This document shows, one piece after another, positions 50,101-57,790 of a DNA stretch of 64,000 bases (positions are counted from its first letter, which is position 1; each line of letters opens with the position of its first letter). The position numbers and the translations under genes were made by a program. The notes beneath the pieces are model-generated. The model saw only the letters and a list, made by a program, of their open reading frames with translations. It had not been told where the DNA came from and searched no databases. Source of the stretch: Lateolabrax maculatus (taxonomy: Eukaryota; Chordata; Actinopteri; Acropomatiformes; Lateolabracidae); contig CM062214.1 of NCBI GenBank assembly GCA_031216445.1, positions 28,276,001-28,340,000 of the forward strand. The letters are read 5' to 3'.

Positions 50101-53100
50101 AAAAACTATAGCCAACAACTCCTAAGAATTAAGTTTTGAAGTTTAGAGCCTGAATTACAAACTGGAGGTGTCATTGAGTTGCATTCTGGGAAATGTATGA
50201 TCCAGTGTTTTTGGCGATTAACTCTTAGGGAGTAAAAGTCAGATTTCAGTCTCCTGTGAGTCCCCCAACGTTATAGAGTCAGTAAGTCACCACTGAATGT
50301 CTGGAGTGTCTCCACAGAGGGGGTTTTAGGATCATTTCATAATATAAGTTCATCAAACATAAAACATAGAGAAACACATCAGACTTCACAGATAATAAGA
50401 ATGAATTGCAGTGAAATGTCAGTTTGTTACAGTTGTAACTGCAGACAGCCAGTAAAACAGGTGTTATTAGACCATCATACAGCTGTTATACAGTCACACT
50501 AATGATAGTGATTAAACAGAGCAGGAATATGCTTCGACTGACAGCCATTGACTGAAATCCTTCATTAGCCTAATGACCGTCCTGTAAACATGATCACAGC
50601 TCCGCCCTTCACTGTAAGGCCCCCGAGGGCCCTCTTCACAGATGCCTGTCTGAATGAAGTCCAGTTTATTGGTCCAGACTGTGGTGCAGATTATTGTCGG
50701 CTTCCTCTTAACAAGGCTGCGGCTGCTGGATCAGGTGAGATGTATCCGGAGGGAAACTCCTGAGCACAGCTTCAGTCTGCTCGCAGAGATCAGGGACCAA
50801 GGAGGATCAGCAAAACCCCCAAAACAACGAGTGAACGTGTATCAGACTGCAGCTGATGATTATTTTCATTCTGGATCCATCTGCTGATTATTTTCTCCAT
50901 TGATCCATTGATCGTTTGCTTTGTAACAATAGTGAAAATAGTGAGAAATGGCGTCACGATGAGCCAGAGCCCAAAGTGACACCTTCACAATGCTTGTTGT
51001 GTCCAACCAACAGTCCAAAGCTCAACATTATTAAAACACATTCACATGATTCAAATCATTCAAAGGAAAAGGTTTTATTTTGAAAAGCAACCTGCTCTCA
51101 TCCTGTCCAGGTATCTTTCCACCTGGAGTTTGAGTTCAGCCGCTCTGTTTTCCTGGATCATGTACGGGTCGTCATGACGACCAGCAGGTGAGACAGCTGA
51201 CGTCACTCTGTCATTTGTTTGATTTTTGGTGAGTAGTGAGGAGTCTTTATCTGCACGATATATGCATATGTAAAGTCCTCATTAAAAAACTGTTTAACCT
51301 CTTTTATTTTTGTGATGTTGTGAGCATTTGAGAGCAAATATAATTCATGCAGTGATCTTTTAAAAAGGTGTAAAGCAGATAAAAAGGTGGTTTAATGGAA
51401 GAGAAGGTTGGTGATGTGATGATTTCATTATATGTAGTTATTGTACTCCGGGTACAATAAGAGGACAATAAATGGGATTATGGAGACATTTTATTTGCTA
51501 AATGCTCTGCTTATCTGTTTTTTACGTGGGAGTGCATTCTGAGAATAAAACATTAGCTTCCAAGATTAAATATGTATTATTTTATGAAGACTCCAAATTA
51601 TATTACTTCTGATTTGCAAGGTTAGATGTTTTAATGTCAGTCTGTATTTAATAAGTCCAAGACGATGTGAGCAGAGAGTGATCGTGTTTCTTCAAAAGGT
51701 GTCTGAGGTTAAACTGACAAGGTTACAGTTAGAGGTCCTCACAAATATAGAAGTGTGTACTTGCACTGGTTACATTGTGGGGACTCATCTCCCATTTGGG
51801 GACCTAGCAGTTTTTGATTTAGGTTGATGTGGAGACCACAGGTCACTACAACGTCCTCACAAGTATGTGTGTATGTGTTAACCAGCGAGGGAGAAGAGGG
51901 ATACCCAGATGACAACGTTAATAACATCTTCCTCCCTCTGAAGTACCAAACTGACCTCCTCTTCACCAGGTGAGTGACAGTGAAGAGCTGGCAGCGTTGG
52001 TCAGCTGATCACAGTCAAAGATATTCCAGATATCACTGAGCATCATGAAATATTACCAACTTTGATTTAATGGATGTGTTTGAGTATGAAAGACTGATAT
52101 AATATAAATATATCTAATATAAAGCCTGAAACTCTTCCTCTCCCCTCGCCTGTCAGGGACCCCAATCCTCCTCGTTTTGAAATCAGAGCAGACAGCTCCT
52201 CTTCTTCCTCCTCGTCCTCCTCTTCCTCCTGGGACCAACAGGACAGCAGCTCCTCCACCTTCAACCTCACTTATTATGTGAGTTGAAGAAAAGACAGAAA
52301 TATCACACTTCAGTCTGTTATTTGGAGAAAATCAGACCAGATGTTGGTGATTTTGTGTCCTGACATGTGACAGTAAGAAAAGGTGTAAATAGTAAAATGA
52401 AGGCTAATAATAAAGTTTCAGGGTCCTGGTATTGTGAATGCTGCCTCCCTGAGGATGAATCCTAAAAATGAAGGTGGCCTTTCTTCTTCTGCCACTTCAT
52501 CAGGCCAAAAGTTTACTTGAACATAAAAATCTCAAAATCCAATGTTCAGATTATTGTTCAGATTGGTGTTAAATTTACTGAGCACATTTATGAAGAAGAA
52601 GAACTCTTTTCCATTTGCGACAGACTTCCTTAGTGGCAAAATGTCACCTTGCACATTAAACATTTTCTTTTATATCACTTCAGTTACTAACTGCATCATC
52701 CTGCAAAACAGGACAAACCCCTTTAATTTGAGGAAATCCTTCATGTAATGCAGGACAACGTGACACTTTAAACTCACAGTCTCTCCAAACTGTCAACATG
52801 TTGTTCCATCCCATCCAACTCTTTAACAGCTGTTAATGTAGGAAACAATAATAATGTAACTGCAGGAATGTGTAGTTGATTTATGGTTTACAATAAGAGC
52901 CGCAGCTTTCTAATGAGAGTTTCTGACATCAGATCCAGAACCTGGGCCTGTTCTCAGTGCAGGACGTCCTGTTCAGGGCTGATGTGTGGGCTGTGACCAG
53001 GCGGGGGAACCAGCTGGTGAACATCACAGACTACAGCATCGAGCAGGTACGAGAATCAACGTTAATGGTCATTTTAAAAGACACCGCTTCCATCACAAAC

Positions 53101-55225
53101 CCTCCTCTTCCTCCTCCTCTTCCTCTTAGCAGGTAGCCGGGTGTCAGTGCACGCTGCCTCGACCCAGATCAGCCAGTCCGGTTGCAGCGGAGGATCTGTC
53201 TCACCTGCCACAGCTGGTAAGGCCGATGGCGTTTCACACAGAGTTCCTCTCCGGGATCCGGAGAACCGTCCTGGAGTCAGACTGTGTTTTTCTTGTGTCC
53301 GGTTACAGAACCACAGTAACGGCGTGAGTCTGCCGGTCCAGTGCAGACTGAACCTGCCGGCCTCCAGAGAGCTGAAGGTGACGCTCAGAGGAAGACTTCA
53401 GCTTCCTGCTCTGCTCGCTGTGAGTCTGAAGTGGAACCTGAGAGGTTCTGCGAGGAACGCTTGACCCTCAACATTCACTTGTTCAGAAAGTTTTGGAGTT
53501 TTGCTCTTGTCTTGTCTCCCGCCTCACATGAATCACCTGACTGACCTTTCAGGTGAGCTTCAGGACCTTGGAGTTACTGACTGCTGCTTCCATCCAGCTG
53601 GAAGCGTCCAGTCCCATGTTCCTCCAGGAGGACAGACCTGTCCGGCAGGTAAAACTCACCAACTCATGAATGAACACATGAAGGAACGAGCAATGACTGA
53701 GTGCATTTCTTCTGTTCAAACAGTGACTCACTGCTCAGAGAGAAAGAGAACGAGCTCAGCTGCTGCATCAGTTTGGTTGTTAAGCACAAAATATTCAGTT
53801 CAACATACTGAATACTTGCAAGCGAGCCTGCAAGCAGGAGTACACAAAGACAATTTATTTCAATAAAAAATAATCTAAAAACACAGATATAACAATGTTA
53901 GAAACTGTTGAAATACTCAAGGATTAACATCAGTGGTCGGTCCACAGCTTGCCGACAACATCCAACGCCACGAAGACTCATATTATGTCTAAATATCAGA
54001 ATCCGTCCCTACACGAGGTAAACAGTTTCCTCTACTGCAGCTTCTGGAGTAAAACCAGGTTAACGAGACCTTTCCTTTTGACACAGGGATGTAATGGAAA
54101 ATACTTTAAATAAAAAATAAAAGATGAGTTAGAGTCACTAATGTTAACAAATGAAGTTAACATTTCGATGAATGAAATGAAGACAAAAAGGCTAAAAATG
54201 AAAATAAAACACCTCGTCTGCCTCTTATTCAGTTTAGTTACACATTTGGATTTCTATCAACATTTTCATAAGAAACACTTCTTCTGGTCAAATCAACCAG
54301 AGATTATTTTGTGGAATATGATGCTACTGTTTTATTTAATGAGGCCAGAGCAGCACCATAAACACACACACACACACACATACACACACACACACACACC
54401 CCAGCTGCAACCAAACCACTGGTAATAACTGACAGACGTGTTCAGAGAGGTTATTCATCAAGTCTCCTAATAATGAACTGACTCACCAACGACTAATGAC
54501 CAGGTACCTAAATACATTAAACTTTAATTATATAATTAAATTATACAAAATAAATTTATAAATAAATTATTTATTGACAAATTAACAAACTAACCCCCCC
54601 ACTCAGTATTATAATTTATAGCCATAAACCAGACTCGATGTGGAGCTTTGCTGCCACCTGCTGTCAGAAACTATTATTACAGTTATGAAGCATAAGGACA
54701 ACTGATATTATATATTTACAATATTATTTATTTTTCATTATATCAGTTTTACCTGATATGTAAATGCATTGATTAATACTAAAATTATTTTTAAAAATGT
54801 AGTTAATGTAAAGCACTATGATGTCTCATGTAAATGATTCCCTTTAAAGCTACATATAGAGTTATATAATAAGTTATATAAAGTTTGTGCGTCATAATGA
54901 GAAAAGCACCCTTAAAAAGCTACATGATGTAATAATTACTGATAGGAAGTCAGGTGACCTCTGTGTGGTTGGTGAGGTGAGTTTATCAGGTGAGTTTATC
55001 GGGTTTATTTCCTCCTCATCAGATCAGTTTTTCCTGCATGTTGAAAACTCGCCGCTGTCAGAAGGTCAGAGGAGAATAAATGAAATTGGATGATGTGAAT
55101 GTGTTGTGCAGATAATCCTGGAGCTGAGGAAGGAGGAGGATTACATCGTCCCCGTCTGGATTATACTGGGCAGCTCACTGGGAGGCCTGCTGCTGCTGGC
55201 CTTACTGGTGCTGGCCCTGTGGAAG

Positions 55226-55284
<59 letters not shown>

Positions 55285-55638
55285 GAACTACTACACTGAC
55301 ACGTCTTCTTGGTTATTTTTCTGGTTTGGTTAAGTTATTTTAGGTCAGGAGTTTAGTTTAGTTTGTTACACACAGGCTGCAGTTTGTCATTTCTTTCTGT
55401 GAAAAGATAACACATGACCTTTGGCTCCAGTCCGTCTGGTGTCTGACTCAGTCGACCAGCTCACTTTAACGACCAGACCAGTTCAGTTGAAGTGTTTTCT
55501 CCAGTCCAACAGTTACAGACTGAATTCAAACCATAAATCTGCGTGTTTTCCTCTCAGCTCGGCTTCTTCAACAGACGGAGGAGACAGGAAGAGGAGGAGC
55601 AGCCTGTAGCCAATGGGAAAGCAGCAGAGGAGCTATAA
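20051..55638 (+). CDS. itga11: Integrin alpha-11, 30 coding exons, 1203 residues
   Basis: With beta-1, integrin alpha-11 forms a plasma-membrane receptor for fibrillar collagen on fibroblasts and mesenchymal cells. Exons: 20051-20105, 27460-27571, 34339-34448, 35443-35534, 35707-35821, 36662-36789, 38422-38570, 38665-38809, 39016-39181, 40245-40315, 42643-42787, 42930-43078, 43856-43999, 44243-44446, 44530-44660, 45339-45511, 48230-48369, 48472-48582, 48719-48804, 48885-49089, 49380-49478, 51111-51187, 51886-51969, 52157-52277, 52933-53046, 53133-53216, 53309-53419, 53553-53648, 55112-55225, 55558-55638. All introns are GT-AG and all phases agree; the summed coding length is 3612 nt. Human ITGA11 is 1188 residues. 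Blocks such as NVSERKDKMRLG, LWSHECGSS and NRRGINPEAF, and the tail-to-tail neighbour fem1b, favour alpha-11 over alpha-10. The frame is intact throughout. Whether it is the a or b fish co-orthologue cannot be told. Confidence 0.95.
24540..25230 (+). repeat. Degenerate GAGAT/AGATGA satellite tract in intron 1
   Basis: About 700 bp dominated by irregular GAGATGAGAT, GATAAGAT and AAAATGAGAT words. The strand polarity is the same as the purine-rich part of the intron 2 array at 28785-29690, so both probably come from one family of tandem repeats. Confidence 0.75.
25743..25860 (-). mobile_element. LINE reverse-transcriptase fragment
   Basis: Read on the minus strand, one frame gives SQGSILGPLLFTLYLLLSQ, and a shifted frame continues with YADDTL, the reverse-transcriptase active-site motif. 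The order GSILGPLLF...YADDT is diagnostic of non-LTR retrotransposons. It is a frameshifted fragment, not the same stretch of the enzyme as the one at 10 kb. The clade cannot be assigned. Confidence 0.8.
26363..26460 (+). promoter_or_regulatory. Promoter-like block in itga11 intron 1
   Basis: A purine-rich run carries several GGAA (ETS core) words and two copies of GAAGGTGGGGGAG (Sp1/KLF-like G-boxes), and is followed by a TATA-like TATAAG at about 26423. A start site would be expected near 26453, about 1 kb before exon 2. A transcript from here would skip the signal-peptide exon. It is a motif-based candidate only; purine-rich repeats are common in this intron. Confidence 0.35.
27460..35821 (+). 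CDS. itga11: itga11 exons 2-5: start of the beta-propeller
   Basis: Exons 27460-27571, 34339-34448, 35443-35534 and 35707-35821 encode about residues 19-161: the mature N-terminus (FNFDSKNFKIFSG, FGYKVQQHDAGG), LLVGAPSETTG (an FG-GAP blade), CPLD...NCTRLYLG, NVSERKDKMRLGMTLTSNPK, and LWSHECGSSLYSTGICSRV. The cysteines that form the disulfides of the first two blades in collagen-binding integrins are present. Exon 3 is remarkable because its acceptor follows a (TG)n microsatellite directly. The exon 5 donor (GCAGA/GTAATC) is needed to give the Arg at the I-domain border. Confidence 0.93.
27593..27730 (+). repeat. 32-34 bp tandem repeat, 4.3 copies, next to the exon 2 donor
   Basis: Each unit starts GAAACCAGTCTGT at 27593, 27627, 27659, 27691 and 27723. 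Units contain short dyads (ACCAG, six bases, CTGGT; TCTGT and ACAGA), so each can fold into a small hairpin. The array starts 21 bases after the exon 2 splice donor. Confidence 0.85.
28785..29690 (+). repeat. GAGAT-type minisatellite, 30-bp units, purine-rich strand
   Basis: The best-ordered part (about 28799-28950) repeats a 30-bp unit made of ATACGACACG, ATGAGATGAG and ATGAAGTGAG about five times with few changes; it then decays into TTTGATGAGATGAAGTGAG and other variants up to about 29690. The minus-strand frames full of SYLTSSHLIV are artefacts of this repeat. Confidence 0.92.
29745..30205 (-). repeat. Strand-switched continuation of the GAGAT repeat
   Basis: From about 29745 the plus strand becomes TCTAATCTCATC/CATCTCATT-rich, i.e. 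the complement of the preceding array, with a small further patch at 30440-30478. Together with 28785-29690 it forms a long imperfect inverted repeat. Confidence 0.75.
30857..30894. repeat. (GT)n microsatellite in itga11 intron 2
   Basis: About 19 GT repeats, seen directly. The flanking DNA shows no exon. Confidence 0.95.
32200..32254. repeat. (GT)n microsatellite in itga11 intron 2
   Basis: About 27 GT repeats, one of the longest in the window. Confidence 0.95.
34070..35065. repeat. GTACTT-type dispersed repeats around itga11 exon 3
   Basis: Copies at about 34075-34180 and 34870-35065 carry the words CAAGTACAAGTA, TTGTACTTAAGTAC, GAGTAAATGTAC and AAAGTATTTTAGTAAAAT. Related copies are at about 1940-2030, 8935-9035, 16762-16840, 35560-35625 and 39505-39875. 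Its palindromic wording suggests a MITE, but I cannot name the family. Exon 3 (34339-34448) lies between the two copies. Confidence 0.6.
34294..34338 (+). promoter_or_regulatory. itga11: Splice acceptor of itga11 exon 3 built on a (TG)n repeat
   Basis: A (TG)n run with one TGCG interruption (34294-34334) leads straight into TCCAG and the exon. There is no normal pyrimidine tract. UG repeats are bound by TDP-43-type proteins and, in human CFTR, their length changes exon inclusion. Confidence 0.8.
35144..35202. repeat. Near-perfect 26-bp inverted repeat (hairpin) in intron 3
   Basis: The arms 35144-35170 and 35177-35202 are complementary except for one extra A in the first; the loop is six bases. 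The outer sequence is GTTAAACATTTAAATGCC and its complement. It follows a GTACTT-type repeat directly and may be the core of that element rather than an independent hairpin gene. Confidence 0.8.
35838..36652. repeat. (ATCC)n array interrupted by a solo LTR
   Basis: CCAT/ATCC tetramer DNA with CACTTTGTC and CACTCTGTCATCC spacers flanks the LTR on both sides (35838-35915 and 36421-36640) and ends about 10-20 bases before the exon 6 acceptor. The His-Pro-Ser-Ile frames in it are artefacts. Confidence 0.85.
35916..36420 (-). mobile_element. Solo LTR, probably Gypsy-type, 505 bp
   Basis: On the minus strand it begins TGTCACGATC and ends CCCCCCTGACA, i.e. TG...CA ends. It contains a TATA-like CATATA (about 36178-36184 on plus) and, further on, TTCAATTAAAC (about 36001-36011), a usable poly(A) signal, as an LTR should. 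The flanks ATGTA (35911-35915) and ATATA (36421-36425) fit a 5-bp target duplication with one change. There is no internal gag/pol DNA, so it is a recombined solo LTR. The Gypsy label is inferred from the general look of such fish LTRs. Confidence 0.75.
36662..39181 (+). CDS. itga11: itga11 exons 6-9: I (A) domain, collagen binding
   Basis: Exons 36662-36789, 38422-38570, 38665-38809 and 39016-39181 encode about residues 162-357. The MIDAS metal site is complete: DGSNS (36697-36711) fits DxSxS, the Thr lies in GGEETRTALG, and the Asp in VITDGESHDS. Conserved blocks are MDIVIVLDGSNSIYPW, VGVVQYG, HEFSLGEY, AVLGYYNRRGIN, FIASDPDEKHFFNVTDE and DALGERIF. The I domain is inserted between propeller blades and binds GFOGER-type collagen motifs in this family. 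The exon 6 donor is unusual (CAG/GTCGGT) but is the only one that keeps the frame. Confidence 0.95.
36790..38421 (+). other. itga11 intron 6
   Basis: 1.6 kb without an exon. The stretch at about 37985-38215 is the minus-oriented copy of the dispersed dimer repeat found at 7.3 kb, next to a short (GAT)n run at about 37964-37981. The rest shows nothing recognisable. Confidence 0.65.
40245..44660 (+). CDS. itga11: itga11 exons 10-15: beta-propeller blades with Ca-binding loops
   Basis: Exons 40245-40315, 42643-42787, 42930-43078, 43856-43999, 44243-44446 and 44530-44660 encode about residues 358-639. FG-GAP features: GVLLGAVGAYDWNGAVL, LYVAGAPRFNHTGKV, YFGSELLSVDVDGDG, LLVAAPMYYSQG, LVVGAPLEDDHQGAVYVFYG, YFGQSLHGVLDINGDG and LTVGALGAAVIIW. 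Three calcium loops of the DxDxDGxxD type are present: DVDGDGRTD (43892-43918), DMNGDGFRE (last acidic residue Glu) and DINGDGLVD. The exon 12 donor runs directly into a (CA) repeat. Intron 10 (40316-42642) holds no other feature I can name. Confidence 0.95.
43365..43520 (-). repeat. (GATA)n plus retroelement-like end in intron 12
   Basis: A (GATA) run at about 43374-43391 is followed by TTACTTTATTCATCCCCGAA GGGAAATT-type wording and then an (AATACA/AATAAAAT) low-complexity tract to about 43515. The CCCCGA...GGGAAATT wording resembles the 3' end of an abundant fish interspersed repeat, oriented minus. The family is unassigned. Confidence 0.45.
44750..45060 (+). repeat. Dispersed dimer repeat, copy in itga11 intron 15
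   Basis: It carries the same ordered words as the copy at 7320-7605: ACATTCATGTTCCCCTCAGG, ATGATCCTCTGACTTTTCAT and CCAGCGCCATCA, again as two successive units. It is followed at about 45160-45230 by CTAACCCTAAC-like DNA that only faintly resembles telomere repeats. Confidence 0.65.
45339..51187 (+). CDS. itga11: itga11 exons 16-22: thigh and calf-1 region
   Basis: Exons 45339-45511, 48230-48369, 48472-48582, 48719-48804, 48885-49089, 49380-49478 and 51111-51187 encode about residues 640-935. Conserved pieces are SRGVVRIQAKLTFEP, FNKDCWRGGKEVTC, LDERRFPPRAVLDE, TTDYGRPIAVVLE, GPVLDPDWPSILRAE, LPFWNGCEQEDSCVPDLIL, LENQGENAYGASIHIS and VSFHLEFEFSRSVFL. Intron 17 is only 102 bp and open in frame. 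The exon 20 acceptor was set at 48885 (CCTGAAG/GCAG), because the two later AGs would either give a stop or lose the conserved Cys. Intron 16 (45512-48229) holds a (CA)n at about 47102-47130 and no other feature I can name. Confidence 0.92.
51733..51866. repeat. Dispersed repeat abutting itga11 exon 23
   Basis: It begins GAGGTCCTCACAAATATAGA and ends GTCCTCACAAGTATGTGTG, with TTGTGGGGAC in between. This wording is a widespread fish interspersed repeat as I recall it. It ends about 20 bases before the exon 23 acceptor at 51885, so repeat-derived DNA probably supplies the branch or pyrimidine region. Confidence 0.55.
51886..53648 (+). CDS. itga11: itga11 exons 23-28: calf-2 region with a poly-Ser tract
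   Basis: Exons 51886-51969, 52157-52277, 52933-53046, 53133-53216, 53309-53419 and 53553-53648 encode about residues 936-1139. Conserved pieces are NNIFLPLKYQTDLLFTR, IQNLGLFSVQD, RRGNQLVNITDYSI, PVAAEDLSHLPQLNHSNG and LELLTAASIQLEASSPMFLQEDRPVRQ. Exon 24 carries twelve Ser codons in a row (52194-52229), plus SSSS shortly after, where human alpha-11 has a much less repetitive segment. The exon 26 acceptor is a TAGCAG tandem (NAGNAG type), so one extra Gln is optional. Confidence 0.92.
53649..55111 (+). other. itga11 intron 28
   Basis: It contains a (CA)n stretch at about 54361-54399 and an AT-rich part (54500-54900). No exon or named element is seen. Confidence 0.65.
55112..55638 (+). CDS. 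itga11: itga11 exons 29-30: transmembrane helix and cytoplasmic tail
   Basis: Exon 29 (55112-55225) encodes ILELRKEEDYIVP and the membrane helix (residues about 1152-1176, VWIILGSSLGGLLLLALLVL and on). Exon 30 (55558-55638) encodes the 26-residue end LGFFNRRRRQ...AAEEL and TAA (55636-55638). GFFNR is the alpha-integrin GFFKR membrane-proximal motif that pairs with beta-1; alpha-11 and alpha-10 are known to vary at the Lys. The rest of the tail is Glu-rich and unlike the human alpha-11 tail, as usual for this fast-changing part. The exon 29 donor is GTACACAC..., the start of a (CA)n microsatellite. Confidence 0.94.
55228..55282 (+). repeat. (CA)n microsatellite starting inside the exon 29 donor site
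   Basis: About 27 CA repeats begin at the third intron base of intron 29 (GT at 55226-55227). CA repeats are hnRNP L binding sites in vertebrates. Confidence 0.95.
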
Positions 55639-57110
55639 TGTGTGGGAGACTGTGGCGCTGCGCTCGGTCCATCCTCCTCAGCTTGTGAAGTCACTAAATG
55701 TATACCTTGTTTCTGGACACCACAGTGAGCCGATGGAAGTCAGACATAAAGTCTAAAGTTTGTGTTGTTCACTAAATGGAAGCTGTTTCAGGCACTAACT
55801 CGGTCTAATGTGGTTTACCAGCTGAGTGGGACGTCCTGGTGGAAATTTCCAACTTAATGAGTTGATGAGGATCACCTGAACGCATCACGAGCCTCCTCCA
55901 CCTGTCACTCAGGGACCCTGATGCCCCGCCCCCCCCGCCAATGGCTCAACCAGTTACAGCTAATGGTTAGCACATCAGCCAATCAGCACATCAGCACATC
56001 AGCCCGGCCCTCAGCGTATGACCAACAGGGTCAGTCTGCCCCTCGTCGGCCGGATCAGCCAACCAGCTTCAGCTCCAGTCAGCGAACAGCTCACTTGCAC
56101 CACAGCGAGTTATTTCAGAGTCAAGAACACTTCAAAACAAAACGAGGTGTCGCAACACACTTAGAAATAAAAGCAATTCAAGTCAGACATTAAGAATTAA
56201 ACAATAATAACAATCCCCCAAAAGTTTTTAATGGCCACGCTGCCACCTGCATGGATGTGATTGGATGTTACGGGTCAGCTGGTAGCCACACAGCTGATGG
56301 ACGAGCCACTGATGACGCGTGAGTCAGCTGCTTCACTCACGCGTCATCAGCTAAATCAGGCGTAGCGTCTTCATATCCAACAGGTTTCACCTGATCACCT
56401 AAACCACTTATTCTGGTTTATAGACACTCGAGCTTCAGGTTTTATTCATATTCAGATGCATTTCAGTAGACGAAACTCACCTAACGTGTTACTTTTAACA
56501 ATGAGTTTGAAACTGCAGCGTAGGACCAGTTACCTTAACGCTACCTGTGCTGTTACTTTAATTGAAGTATCACTGTAAGAGAGTCTGAGCTCAGGAAACA
56601 GTGAGAGAAAATTAAGGAGAACGCACCCACAGTGTGTTAACTTCCATATCAGTGGTTTAGATAATGCGGAAAAACCAGAAACTGGTTGGACCACATGCCG
56701 TTCGGTGTCTTATGATGACGTCGTGATGTTTGAAATCTCAACAACGAAGCTGACGGGACGGAAACCATTAAAACCAAGTGATGGTATGAAACACTGAGGG
56801 CACGTGAAGAAGAAACAAAAACACACGAGACAACACAAGACTACCTAAGATGGCTGATTTTATTTCCTTTTTTATACTAATGGAACTTGTAAATGCATCT
56901 TATGAACACATATTGTATATTAATTCCAAAGTTATATGTGATGCACTTTTGTTGTATAAAGTCAAACTTGAACTTTTTGTAAATATACACGTGTTTGAAT
57001 TAATAAGGATAGTGGTATTAATGTTTGATGTGACGCTGTTCACACAAGTCTGATACGTTCACTATTTGTGTTAATGTAAGAATAAAGCAGAGAAATGTAG
57101 AACGTGTGTT
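55639..57110 (+). other. itga11: itga11 3' UTR
   Basis: No further coding exon is present after the stop. AATAAA at about 57081 is followed by GTGTGTTGTGCTTC, a GU-rich element, and is the best poly(A) site; an earlier AATAAA occurs at about 56166. The UTR contains a perfect 16-bp stem-loop (56309-56350). The end is inferred. Confidence 0.5.
56309..56350. repeat. Perfect 16-bp stem-loop in the itga11 3' UTR
   Basis: CTGATGACGCGTGAGT (56309-56324) and its exact complement (56335-56350) enclose a 10-base loop. The stem is GC-rich at its centre (GACGCGT), so it should be stable in RNA. Confidence 0.85.
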
Positions 57111-57599
57111 GTGCTTCATGTACATATATTAGATGTTTATGATTAAATGTCTGCCTCCTTTTTTATTAAATGACTTCACCAACACGAAGAGTCCTGACCT
57201 CGTCACTGTGAGTTTAGTGTTTGACTGCATAGTAAACAGGAAAGTCTCAATGAAATGAAAATGGTTTATTCCTCTGAGCGGTCAGCGTGTCCCGAGGTGG
57301 TAAAGCTCACAGAGTGTATACGAACCCACAGGGTTCATCCACTGGGGAGCCACAAGGTGCTTACAGTATTACATATCACAGCCCATTGCATATTTTTTGT
57401 GTACAAACTTGGTCTCACGATGAGGAAATCTTAGTCAGGTTACCCAAAACATTAGGGTTCATTCTCTGGGGAGCATGAAAATCCACAAAAAAAATGAAAT
57501 GAAAACAAAAACCTGTCATGGGCACGAGTGTAGGTCAAGGATACATTTTGGGCTGAAGGTGGCACTTCAGTAGCTTGTTAGTCTAAATAATTTTTGCGA

Positions 57600-57790
57600 A
57601 AATGATCCTCTGGTAACGTTCATGTTCCTCAGAGGATGAATGCTAATTGGTAGCCACGCACATTCATGTTTTTTAGTGAGACGTTTCAACAGCTTTTGAG
57701 TAGATTCCCATGAAATATGGTTGAGATGTTCATGTTCCCCTCAGGATGAACAGTAATAACTTTATTGATCCTCTGACTTCATCAAAGCAC
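57600..57790 (+). repeat. Dispersed dimer repeat, copy downstream of itga11
   Basis: The words CATGAAATATGGTTGAGATG, TTCATGTTCCCCTCAGG and TGATCCTCTGACTTCATC match the family seen at 7.3 kb and 44.8 kb. Confidence 0.6.

Noticed and set aside
20051..55638. Calling the integrin alpha-10, alpha-1 or alpha-2
   Set aside because: All have I domains, but NVSERKDKMRLG, the GINPEAF block and the fem1b neighbour fit alpha-11 best. A tree would settle it.
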